Assembly (NCBI GenBank): GCA_030144725.1
Contig: JASKMD010000003.1
Span: 5,864,753-5,928,752 of the forward strand
From: Haematococcus lacustris
Lineage: Eukaryota; Chlorophyta; Chlorophyceae; Chlamydomonadales; Haematococcaceae
Reading direction: 5' to 3'
DNA length: 64,000 bases
A model generated the notes under the pieces. It worked only from the letters and a program-made list of their open reading frames with translations, made no database searches and was not told where the DNA came from. The position numbers and the translations under genes were made by a program. Below are positions 33,721 through 44,500 of the stretch, piece after piece (within the stretch, counting starts at the first letter, position 1; the number at the start of each line of letters is the position of its first letter).

Positions 33721-34000
33721 CCCCATGTGCACAGTCTGAGGAATGCATGGCGCCCCATGGCCAGGCATGAGGATGGGAAGGCGAGGAGGAGAAGGAAGGG
33801 CAGGAGGAGCAGCAGGGCACATGTTACCATGTCGTTGGTGAAGTTCTGTGGAGGATATGGGAATGTCCACCATGAGAAGCCTTGGTAGCAGGACGCTTGT
33901 TAACGGCTGTGGGACGGCTGTTAGAGCTTGGTTAGTTAGGGTTTAGGGTTTGGGTTATGGTTGGGTCGGTTTGATGGGTCTTTGATTTCGTGGACTTCAT
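33721..34000. other. 3' flank of fibrillin gene
   Basis: No coding region. Contains the UTR and CAT at 33998-34000, taken as the left target duplication of the palindromic element. Confidence 0.4.
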
Positions 34001-34214
34001 GGCCCGGTTCGCACTCGCAAATTTGTATTTTGAATTATTCGCGGCCAACCGACGCACTTTTTCCCGTTCCGAGCCACTGGCTGCGTAGCTGTTCGTTGTG
34101 ACCCAGCACGATCAGACCCCGCATTCGCAGCAGTCAGGTGAGCTTCTCAGCAGCCCAAAAGGAGACAGCGAGGGGCGGTCGGTTTCGTCGGTTCGTGCAC
34201 TTTAACGACAGTAC

Positions 34215-36090
34215 CCGCCCGTCACGCTTCATCATTCTAGCCTCCTTTTCGCAGATAGATCACACCGTTAAAATTCTCCGCGGGGTTGCGATTTAGCCAC
34301 ACAGTGGGAGGGAGAATTTGCCCGACCCCTTCCCCTGGCGTTCTGCCGCCCCTGCCTCGTCGGCTTAGTGTGGGATGTGCGGCGCCCGCACCAGTGCGCC
34401 TCAAACGGGCAGATGGCAAAGGTGTGACCGCTCACTGCGTTGAACCCCGCGTTGAACATGGCCGTCTCCTGTGGGCGCACATCGCCATCTGCACAGGATG
34501 ACAGAGCTGAACATGGACCACATTGATAATGCCCTGCTCGTTGTTGAGAGCCCGCCCCCAGCCCAACGCTGAACGCTGCTCCACCACGCAATTCAGCCAG
34601 GTAACCCACGCCGAGAGTGGGTCGCAGGCCACACCGTGTAGTTCAGCACGAGCGGTGCTGCCCCGCAGCCAGCCCAGCCTATGCGAAGGCGAAGCCGCCC
34701 AGGTCAGCCTGCTCCCCTGCGTACATCTCAACGTGCAACCCACGACCAGCCGGAGCTCTAGGACCGCAGCATCCCAGCCCTGCCCCACCCCCTCCCAGCC
34801 TTGAATTGCCCCTCCCCTCCCTGCCCAGCCCTGCCCCACCCCCACCCAGCCCTGCCCCACCCCTCCCAGCCCTGCCCCACCCCCTCCCAGCCTTGCGTTC
34901 CCCTCCCCTCCTTGCTCAGCCCTGCCCCACCCCCTCCCAGCCTTGCATTGCCCCTCCCCTTCCTGCCCAGCCCTGCCCCACCCCCTCCCAGCCCTGCCCC
35001 ACCCCCTCCCAGCCTTGCATTGCCCCTCCCCTTCCTGCCCAGCCCTGCCCCACCCCCTCCCAGCCCTGCCCCACCCCCTCCCAGCCCTGCCCCACCCCCT
35101 CCCAGCCCTGCCCCACCCCCTCGCAGCCTTGCGTTGCCCCTCCCCTTCCTACCCAGCCCTGCCCCACCCCCTCCCAGCCTTGCGTTGCCCCTTCCCTCCC
35201 TACCTAGCCCTGCCCTACCCCCTCCCAGCCCTGCCCCACCCCCTCGCAGCCTTGCGTTGCCCCTCCCCTCCCTACCCAGCCCTGCCCCACCCCCTCCCAG
35301 CCTTGCGTTGCCCCTCCCCTCCCTGCCAAGCCCTGCCCCACCCCCTCCCAGCCTTGCGTTGCCCCATCCCTCCCTACCCAGCCCTGCCCTACCCCCTCCC
35401 AGCCCTGCCCCACCCCCTCGCAGCCTTGCGTTGCCCCTCCCCTCCCTACCCAGCCCTGCCCCACCCCCTCCCAGCCTTGCGTTGCCCCTCCCCTCCCTGC
35501 CAAGCCCTGCCCCACCCCCTCCCAGCCTTGTGTTGCCCCTCCCTGCCCTGCCCTGCCCTGCCCTGCCCTGCCCTGCCCTGCCCTGCCCTGCCCTGCCCTG
35601 CCCTGCCCTGCCTTGCCCTGCCCTGCCCTGCCCTGCCCTGCCCTGCCCTGCCTGTAGGTGTGTGGCAGTGCAGGCTGCAGGTAGCTACAGTGTGCTGCAT
35701 TGCATGAGCAGCAGCAGCAGGCTGCAGTGCATGTGTTACAGTGCATGAGCAGCAGCAGTAGCAGCAGGCTGTAGTGCATGAGCAGCAGTGCAAGGACAGC
35801 AGCAGCAGCAGGCTGTAAACTTGTAGCAGTGCAGGTAGCAGCAAGCTGCACGTGTGCTGCAGTGCATGAGCAGCACAGCAGTAGCAGGCAGCAGTGCATG
35901 TGTTGCAGCGCATGAGCAGCAGCAGCAGGCTGCAGTGCAGGTGTTTTAGTGCATGAGCAGCAACAGCAGCAGGCTGTAGTGCATGAGCAGCAGTGCATGG
36001 GCAGCAGCAGTAGTGGATGGGCAGCAGCAGCAGGCTGTGGGTGTGTGGCAGTGCAGGCTGCTGGTAGCAGCAGGCTGTAGGTGTGCTTCA
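34215..36090 (-). repeat. Left arm of the palindrome
   Basis: From outside in: a unique block of about 580 bases (34240-34780), a 45- to 70-bp minisatellite of GGGAGGGGCAACGCAAGGCTG type on the minus strand (34790-35540), a (CCCTG)n run of about 23 units (35540-35655), and a CAGCAG/TGCATGAGCAGC block. The unique block has open frames on both strands in both arms; I could not decide whether either codes. Confidence 0.85.
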
Positions 36091-37139
36091 GTGCATGAGC
36101 AGCAGCAGCTGCACCAGGCTAAAATGCATGTGCAGCAGTGCATGAGCAGCCACAGGAGCAACAGGCTGTAATGCATGACCAGCAGTGCAAGGACAGCAAC
36201 ATGTGCGGTGTGTGTCTGGTTGCATGCAAAGGCATACATCTGGCATGGTCTGCGGTGGTCTTGGTTGCTCCATGCAAATAAAAGCATGCAATTTGTGGTT
36301 GTTCAACCGTGCCATTGGTTGTGTAGCCGTGTAACTTGTGTAAGACGAATCCCCCGGTTCTGGGCAATTGCAACTCGCATATCAAGGTCTACAATAGACT
36401 GTGCCAGTTGCAGCGTCGATGTAATACCGCATGGTGGCATATGGTTGGGTTTGGTGCGCATCACTGCCAACGCCTGCACTTGCTTAAGCATGACCGTGAT
36501 GCATACATGCAAAGGGGGTATGTAGCAGGTGGCTACCACGTTTGCGGCCTTAGCGCATCACCGCGTGGTGGTGGTGTCCATACAAGGGGCATGTGGCGCA
36601 CCACCCCCTAGCATGTGGCTGGATCTAGTGAGCCTCCACTATAGGTACAATCCGTGGTCCAGCTAGCTGCGACACATTGAGTGTGGATCACTGCCAGGCT
36701 TACACTTGCTAAGCATGACCGTGATGCATACATGCAAAGGGGGTATGTAGCAGGTGGCTACCACGTTTGCGGCCTTAGCGCATCACCGCGTGGTGGTGGT
36801 GTCCGTACAAGGGGCGTAGGTATCATGTGAGAAGAGGATACACGGCTAATGACCACAACCGTTTTCTTCATTACATCTTGACCATTCACAACTTACAAAT
36901 CACATTGCGTGGCATGGAACTGAACGGAAGCTCAGCACAGCCATGCTTTTTTACCATGCAACAATCTTCTTAGATGAGCTCAAAGTTGCTGCTGATTGCT
37001 ATTACAAGACTGCACTGCCACACACCTACAGCCCGCTGCTGCTGTCCATGCACTACTCATGCACTACAACCTGCTGCTCTTGCTGCAGCACACCTACAGC
37101 TTACTGCTACACACCTACAGCTTACACACCTACAGCTTA
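36091..37139. repeat. Centre of the palindrome with 225-bp tandem pair
   Basis: Not inverted. Contains two copies of the unit found at 13.58-13.93 kb (36470 and 36697) and GACCACAACCGTTTTCTTC, also present at 13961. No gene seen. Confidence 0.75.
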
Positions 37140-39140
37140 CAGCACTGAAGCACACCTGCAGCCTGCTGCTACCTGCACTGCCACACACCCACAGCCTGCT
37201 GCTGCTGCCCATCCACTACTGCTGCTGCCCATGCACTGCTGCTCATGCACTACAGCCTGCTGCTGTTGCTGCTCATGCACTAAAACACCTGCACTGCAGC
37301 CTGCTGCTGCTGCTCATGCACTGCAACACATGCACTGCTGCCTGCTACTGCTGTGCTGCTCATGCACTGCAGCACACGTGCAGCTTGCTGCTACCTGCAC
37401 TGCTACAAGTTTACAGCCTGCTGCTGCTGCTGTCCTTGCACTGCTGCTCATGCACTACAGCCTGCTGCTGCTGCTGCTGCTCATGCACTGTAACACATGC
37501 ACTGCAGCCTGCTGCTGCTGCTCATGCAATGCAGCACACTGTAGCTACCTGCAGCCTGCACTGCCACACACCTACAGGCAGGGCAGGGCAGGGCAGGGCA
37601 GGGCAGGGCAGGGCAAGGCAGGGCAGGGCAGGGCAGGGCAGGGCAGGGCAGGGCAGGGCAGGGCAGGGCAGGGCAGGGCAGGGCAGGGCAGGGCAGGGCA
37701 GGGCAGGGCAGGGCAGGGCAGGGCAGGGCAGGGCAGGGCAGGGCAGGGCAGGGCAGGGCAGGGCAGGGCAGGGCAGGGCAGGGCAGGGCAGGGCAGGGCA
37801 GGGCAGGGCAGGGCAGGGCAGGGCAGGGCAGGGCAGGGCAGGGCAGGGCAGGGCAGGGCAGGGCAGGGCAGGGCAGGGAGGGGCAACACAAGGCTGGGAG
37901 GGGGTGGGGCAGGGCTTGGCAGGGAGGGGAGGGGCAACGCAAGGCTGGGAGGGGGTGGGGCAGGGCTGGGTAGGGAGGGGAGGGGCAACGCAAGGCTGCG
38001 AGGGGGTGGGGCAGGGCTGGGAGGGGGTAGGGCAGGGCTGGGTAGGGAGGGATGGGGCAACGCAAGGCTGGGAGGGGGTGGGGCAGGGCTGGGTAGGAAG
38101 GGGAGGGGCAACGCAAGGCTGCGAGGGGGTGGGGCAGGGCTGGGAGGGGGTGGGGCAGGGCTGGGAGGGGGTGGGGCAGGGCTGGGCAGGAAGGGGAGGG
38201 GCAATGCAAGGCTGGGAGGGGGTGGGGCTGGGCTGGGAGGGGGTAGGCAGGGCTGGGCAGGGAGGGGAGGGGCAACGCAAGGCTGGGAGGGGGTGGGGCA
38301 GGGCTGGGTAGGAAGGGGAGGGGCAACGCAAGGCTGCGAGGGGGTGGGGCAGGGCTTGGAAGGGGTGGGGCAGGGCTGGGCAGGAAGGGGAGGGGCAATG
38401 CAAGGCTGAGAGGGGGTGGGGCAGGGCTGAGCAAGGAGGGGAGGGGCAACGCAAGGCTGGGAGGGGGTGGGGCAGGGCTGGGAGGGGTGGGGCAGGGCTG
38501 GGTGGGGGTGGGGCAGGGCTGGGCAGGGAGGGGAGGGGCAATTCAAGGCTGGGAGGGGGTGGGGCAGGGCTGGGATGCTGCGGTCCTAGAGCTCCGGCTG
38601 GTCGTGGGTTGCACGTTGAGATGTACGCAGGGGAGCAGGCTGACCTGGGCGGCTTCGCCTTCGCATAGGCTGGGCTGGCTGCGGGGCAGCACCGCTCGTG
38701 CTGAACTACACGGTGTGGCCTGCGACCCACTCTCGGCGTGGGTTACCTGGCTGAATTGCGTGGTGGAGCAGCGTTCAGCGTTGGGCTGGGGGCGGGCTCT
38801 CAACAACGAGCAGGGCATTATCAATGTGGTCCATGTTCAGCTCTGTCATCCTGTGCAGATGGCGATGTGCGCCCACAGGAGACGGCCATGTTCAACGCGG
38901 GGTTCAACGCAGTGAGCGGTGACACCTTTGCCATCTGCCCGTTTGAGGCGCACTGGTGCGGGCGCCGCACATCCCACACTAAGCCGACGAGGCAGGGGCG
39001 GCAGAACGCCAGGGGAAGGGGTCGGGCAAATTCTCCCTCCCACTGTGTGGCTAAATCGCAACCCCGCGGAGAATTTTAACGGTGTGATCTATCTGCTTTT
39101 CGCCGCGTTTGAATCGGGGCTAGAATGATGAAGTATGACG
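37140..39140 (+). repeat. Right arm of the palindrome
   Basis: Inverted copy of the left arm. Its (GGGCA)n run is much longer (37577-37880, about 60 units against about 23), which accounts for the difference in arm length. Unbroken frames of 400-490 codons across it are pure repeat translation. Confidence 0.85.
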
Positions 39141-39705
39141 GGTCAGTTGAATCAGGTTTCAGGTGTTGGAATCTTTCGAGCAGGGTAGCCGAGCAGCGGC
39201 GACAAATGCAGCAGGTCAACCCGATGCTTCTGGGTCAGATGCACGCCCAGCTACAACTCTTATTACGGGCTCGAGCACAGGCTCAAGCACAGGCGCAAGC
39301 TCAAGCCCCGCACACAATTTCGCCAATGGCTTCGCCGATGCTAGCACTACAAACACAGCAGCCCCAAGCGCAATGTCTTAGCCCAACACGCCAACTCTGG
39401 CATAGATGCAGGCGTCTCTTTTTACAAGCGCAAGCATAGACGCAGTCGCATCTATCCCTCATATCTGCCCCTCATATCTGGTCGTAGCTGCAGCAGGCCC
39501 AGTTTTTGCAGATGTTGTAGGCCCCTTAGGCTCGGACGCAACTACAGCAGGCCCAGTAGCTGCAGATGTTGCAGGCCCCGCAAATTTACCGCAGCAGGCC
39601 TCGCCGATGCCCATCAGCGAAGCCATCCAACTAAAGCGCGGCAGTTAACCAGATAACCGTCAACGACATCGAATATCGAAAAACGAATCGAGTGCGAACC
39701 GGGCC

Positions 39706-41574
39706 CATGGCTCCGACACTTTATGGGTGGGGTAAGGGGGCCGCATGAGGATGTTGGGAGGGCAGGTGGGCAGGAGGAAGGGTAGCAGAGGAAGTCACCC
39801 CTCCCATTGAACCACCACGTAAGGGACATTTGACTTTGCGGCGTGCCTGGTGAGAGTTGAGTTGTCATTTTAACGCGGAACGTCTTATCTTTGCGTCGCG
39901 CTTGCGCCTGCGCGCCCGAGCAGCTGGTACCCACGGTGACCGGCAGTCTGCCAGGCACGCGAACGGTTCCGCTCTGCGCGATGGGCCTTTCAAGTGCTGC
40001 TTCACAACACCCACAACGCAGGATGCATACTTCTCCGCTGCGGTACACTTCACGCATGGAGCCCAGTTTTATCAACATCATCCTACACAGCCTCCCCCTC
40101 CACATGAATCTCCACCCAGCCAGTGCTGCCAGCTGGCGTAGACCTCACACAACACGCACAGCGGGCAGCCTGGCCCCCCTGCCGTTTTAGGGTAATACTT
40201 GGATGTCGGCATGCTGCAGGCATGTGCACACGCCAGCTTCTAAAACCCCTCTTAACAATTCTCAACAACAGTTGAAAACTTGGCAGGGGGTTCACAGTGA
40301 GTGCCCTAGCCAGTGACGCAAGGCTGGAGAGTTCCATTGAGTTGCATGGTTGTCAGACGGGCATTAGCAGAGTGGGCAGCATGGAGGAGGGTTAGCCCAC
40401 CTCTTGGAGCCTAATTAACAAGGGATTGATGCAGTTGCCACTGCTGTGCCCCCTACTGTGGTCTCCTCCTATTTCCGGAGCCCCAGAGCCTAGTTCCAGA
40501 GCCCCAGAGCCAGCGCATGTTGGTTTTCATGTTGGTTTTCATGTTGGACTTGGTCGGCATGCTGCAGGAAAAGCCGTTGTCCCTTATCGTTAGGGGGGTT
40601 GGTGGTCCAATGGGAGGGGTAGCCAGGAGTACTCACCTTGCTGATGGTCGCCGTGCTCTCAGCTCAGGCTGGCCACAGGAGGATGGTTGACACCTGTTTG
40701 TCATAGGGAGTTGCTATAATCTGTACTGAGCTATAATCTGTACTGAGCAACCACAATGCCTGCATTACAACCCATCCCATTGCGTGGACCAACATGATCG
40801 TCATCTGACATCGGCACAAGCTCCGTCTGTGTTCAGTGAGAAATTGGGCACGGGTTGTTGCTTTGCATCCTGCCTCCGTCATGCAATGCATGGCTCAAGA
40901 TAACTCATCTCCATACACTCGTTGTATCTAATCTCACCCCCAATTCATCTAGCACGACATGTGAATGGCGCTGCCAGGCTGCATCTATGGGTTTATTAAG
41001 AAAAGCACTAGGCCCTTGCCACAACAGAAAAGGGGCTGCAGCCAGGGCCAGAGCCACAAGGACAGGGCTCAGGGCCATGCGGTGTGTGCAGCCCAGCTCT
41101 GCCCTCATGCTCGTCACCAGCCAGCAGTCAGTACACCGTATCGCCAGTCACTTCAGAGAACACAGATCCAGCTGATCCATAGGGGAGACATGTGCTGTGA
41201 CCACATTGCATGTTTCGTAATCCTTAATGCCCATTTGTAGCCCACCCTCTCAGGCAGTTGCCTCCCTCTCCCTTCACCTCGTTCTTTTGTCTTCTCACAT
41301 GGGAGGCTCAAGGAGTAGTGCCACATGCAGTGAACAACACACCACGACGGGAAAGACTAGGGCTTGGATGGGGCGTTGGTGCAGTGTTGCCATGGGCTGG
41401 GGCATTGGTGCAGTGCAGAGCCAACGGTTCACAGTTGCTGTGGCCTACACTACAAGGTTGGCCACCCTGCCATGAAGCCTGGCAACTGACCAACACAGCA
41501 GTAGGGCAAGTCTCAAGCTAGGATAGGGTAAGTGCAGGGGTGCGGTGGGGTGGGGTGGTCAGGGGAGGGGCGGG
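39706..41574. other. Intergenic, no convincing gene
   Basis: A minus-strand frame at 39614-40105 and overlapping plus frames at 39857-40190 are short and have no recognisable motif. 41007-41145 is a copy of the repeat in the fibrillin intron. The 3' UTR of the coiled-coil gene would fall at the right edge. Confidence 0.4.
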
Positions 41575-44500
41575 TCAAGACGTAGGGCGCCGCAGCACCT
41601 CTGCCAAGCTGAGGGGCCGGATGCTGGAGGGTGTGGGAGGGAGCGCCAGGGAGCGCCCTGCCTCTGTCCCCGCGGCGGCAGTCCCCAGCCCTGCGCCCAG
41701 CCCACTGGCCCCCACTGGCCCGGCGGAGGGTTGCCCGGGCTGCGAGCTGGGGGCCAGTGCTGAGGCTGGGCGCATCAGGGGCGAGGCAGGCACAGTGACC
41801 CCAGCGATGGCCAAGCTGTGCATGCTGGCTGGGGCGGGTGCGGCGCTGGCTGCTGCAGCGGCTAGTGCGGAGGCAGGCAGGGGGGACCGCAGCTGGGTGA
41901 GGGCGGCGAGGGCGGTGCTGGGTGCAGTGTGGCCGTTAGGCAGTGGGTGGAGGGGTCGTGGGGTGAGCTGGCGCGCGATGTTGTCCACGGGTTTTGTGTG
42001 GAAGGACGGAGGCAGGGAGGACATCCTGTTGTGCATCTGGGTGAAGGTAAGGGCACGTTGGGGGACGGCCAAGGGTGTGGGGGTGCTGGCTACAGGCTGA
42101 GGGGGGCTGCCGACCGGGAGAGGAGCTGGCTGATCTGCGGCGGCAGGTTGGGCAGCAGCCCTGACCCCTCCCTCCACCTCTAGCTCAGCAGCACTGGAGG
42201 TCATGGCTGCGCTGGTGGCTACTGCCGCAGCAGGCCCGGCGAGCAGTGACCTCGTGGCACCCGGCAGTGGGTTGAGTGCAACACCATTGCTTCCTGCAGC
42301 TTGCCCCATGCTCACCCCGACAGACTGACATGCACCTGGAGTGAAGGGAGTAGAGGGCAGGGCCTCACAGGTTTCTTCAGCACGCTGGCGCTGCTGGCCC
42401 AGCTTGCTTGCCTTCGCTGCCATGCCTTCAGCGGACCTAGGCACAGGCTCCACTTCTAGTTGGAGAGCCGGGGCTGGGTCCTGTCCAGCCTGTGCCTGAG
42501 CAGCTTGGTGGTGGCCAGGCCCTGCACCGCCCTGGCACTGCGAGCCTTCGGCGGACAGGGTTGGCTGGGAGGGGCCTTGCCCACTAAGGGATGGGAGATG
42601 GCCATTATTGATGTCGACAGCTGCCACAGAGGGAGGGGTCTCCCTGGCATGTGCGCTGCTCACACCCAGCCTGCCTGCCCTGTGGCATTGAGGGTCGTGG
42701 GTTTGGATGTGGCCGTTGGGTTGATGGGCCGTTGGATTGGTGGCCGTGGGTTGGGAGGCTGCACAGTCCTGCGGAGCTGGCGCCTGGCTGCGTGACGGGC
42801 TTTGAGGCAGGCGGGACAGGATGCCGGTGAGGGAGGCCAGCGTGTCCTGCGCCTCCCTCATGCGCTGCCGGATGCTGGACGAGGTGGGGGCAGTTGCTGC
42901 GTCAGGCTCTTCTCTGGCAAGGCTTGGGGCTGGAGGTACTTGATCTTGGGCGCTGTGTGCTTGCCCTGGGTCACCCTGCCCCTGCCCGACCTCCTTACAC
43001 CACCAGAGGGAGGGGGACTGTGAGTTGGTGGTGGAAGCAGGCTTGTGCAAGCAGAACTGGGGGCTGGTGGCTGCAGTGGTGCCTGCCGCTCCCACAGCCC
43101 ATTCTGCGCCCGCCACAGCTGTTGGGCTCAAACTAGCTGATGTGTGCGGCTCCTCACCCTGATGGGTGGGTTGAGGCTGTGGGGGGTGACACACACTCCC
43201 AACAGGCTGGCAGGGGTGAGGCGACCGGGGCCGCAGCGGCGCCGTGTCCCGTTTATTCCTCACAGGGGACCACTTGGCGGAGGGGCCAGGTGACGGCGTC
43301 CTGGGCTTTGCCAGCCGGAGCCGGCAGCTCTCAGCCGCGCCGGCAGCAGCCCGAGCTGCAGCACCCAGCGGCAGCAGCTTGTGTGCTGGGGTGCCAGGTG
43401 GCTCAGCTGCTGTGGTCCGTGGTGGGGCTGTGGGTAAGGGAGGGGAGGGGAGTGCATGGGCTGCTCCCAGCGGCGGCGGCTCGGCTAGTGCTGGGGTGCC
43501 TGCTTGCGTCGCTGCTGCTACGCTGCCTGACTGAAATGAAGGCTGCGATGACTGCAATGAAGACTGCAATGAAGGCTCTAGGTTGAGGGCCAAGGTGCTG
43601 TCTGACTGAGTAGCTGCCACAGCCTGTTGTTGCCCAGGGTGTGTTGAGATGGTGGTGAAATCAAGCTGAGAAGGGGTGTCTGGTGGGGGCGCGGCTGGCT
43701 GCACTGCATGGGCTGCAGTGTCAATCGCGGTAGCAGTGCCGTTTGCTGCAGCCCCAGCACCTCCAGCAGCAGGCTCGCTTGTCAGCATGAGGCCTGCTGG
43801 GGGCGAGAGGGACCATGCAAGCGAGGCATAGGGGGTGACCTCCGCCAGGTCAGGCAGCTGGGCAGGTGACACCCAGGGCAGCAGCGAGGCCCTGACTGAG
43901 AACCTCAGGTCTACCAGCTTGCACAAGGGAGGGGCGGTGGGGGTGGGAGGGGAGCTGGGCAGCTGGGAGCCACCAAGGCAGCTGGCCTGCACCCCCTCCC
44001 CTGCTGCTGGGGGGAAGGAGCTGAGCAGGTCATCGCCACTACCTGCAACATACTGCCCACCGGGCTCGCCTGATGCAGGAGGCTGGGCAGAGGCTGGCGG
44101 TGAGCCGTGGCAATGCTCTGACAATGGCGCTGGGCACAAAAGGCATTGGTGTGGCATAGGGCACTGCTCCTGCAGCTGGGGCTGGGTTGGCTCCTGCAGC
44201 TGGGGCTGGGGCAGCTCCTGCTCTGCAGCATCTGGCTCATCCGCAGCTGAAGGTGCTGTTGATGCTTGCGGCCCCATGATGCCATGTACGCTTGCACCCA
44301 GGCAGGCGAGCTTGAGGGGAGATGCCATGCGCATGGTGGAGTCATCTGACTCTAGGCCAGACGGCCACACCTGGGCAGCATGGAGATGCACAGCATGGGG
44401 TATTCCGCATGAAGGTGGTGGCACAACGACACGGTACTGCGAATCCAGGAGGAGCAGGAGCCCGTCAAGGAATGCTGGACGAATCGTTCCAGAGTGACCA

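Larger units (their letters stand above)
34001..39705. mobile_element. 5.7-kb palindromic, foldback-like element
   Basis: Terminal inverted repeat GGCCCGGTTCGCACTCG (34001-34017, complement at 39689-39705) is flanked by CAT on both sides. Inside, two arms of nearly 2 kb are inverted copies (left about 34215-36090, right about 37140-39140). The outer 600 bases of the arms match almost base for base, and the arms differ mainly in repeat length. The arms contain tandem minisatellites, and a 1-kb centre holds the 225-bp tandem repeat. 39163-39648 reads a low-complexity Ala/Gly/Thr-rich frame with two stops. Long arms full of tandem repeats are the layout of foldback elements; the GGCC(C) ends with a 3-bp duplication also recall PIF/Harbinger. 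No transposase was seen, so the class is open. Confidence 0.75.

Noticed and set aside
36943..38409. Open frames of 400-490 codons on both strands through the GGGCA array and the arms
   Set aside because: They arise because the 5-bp array and the minisatellite units lack stops in every frame; the translation is only RAGQG or CPALP repeats.
39614..40105. Minus-strand 163-codon frame at the right end of the palindromic element
   Set aside because: It crosses the element boundary at 39705, so it cannot be an ancient gene; no motif.
43140..43586. Plus-strand frames of 90-150 codons at 41.5-44.6 kb
   Set aside because: Antisense shadows of the 996-codon minus-strand exon.
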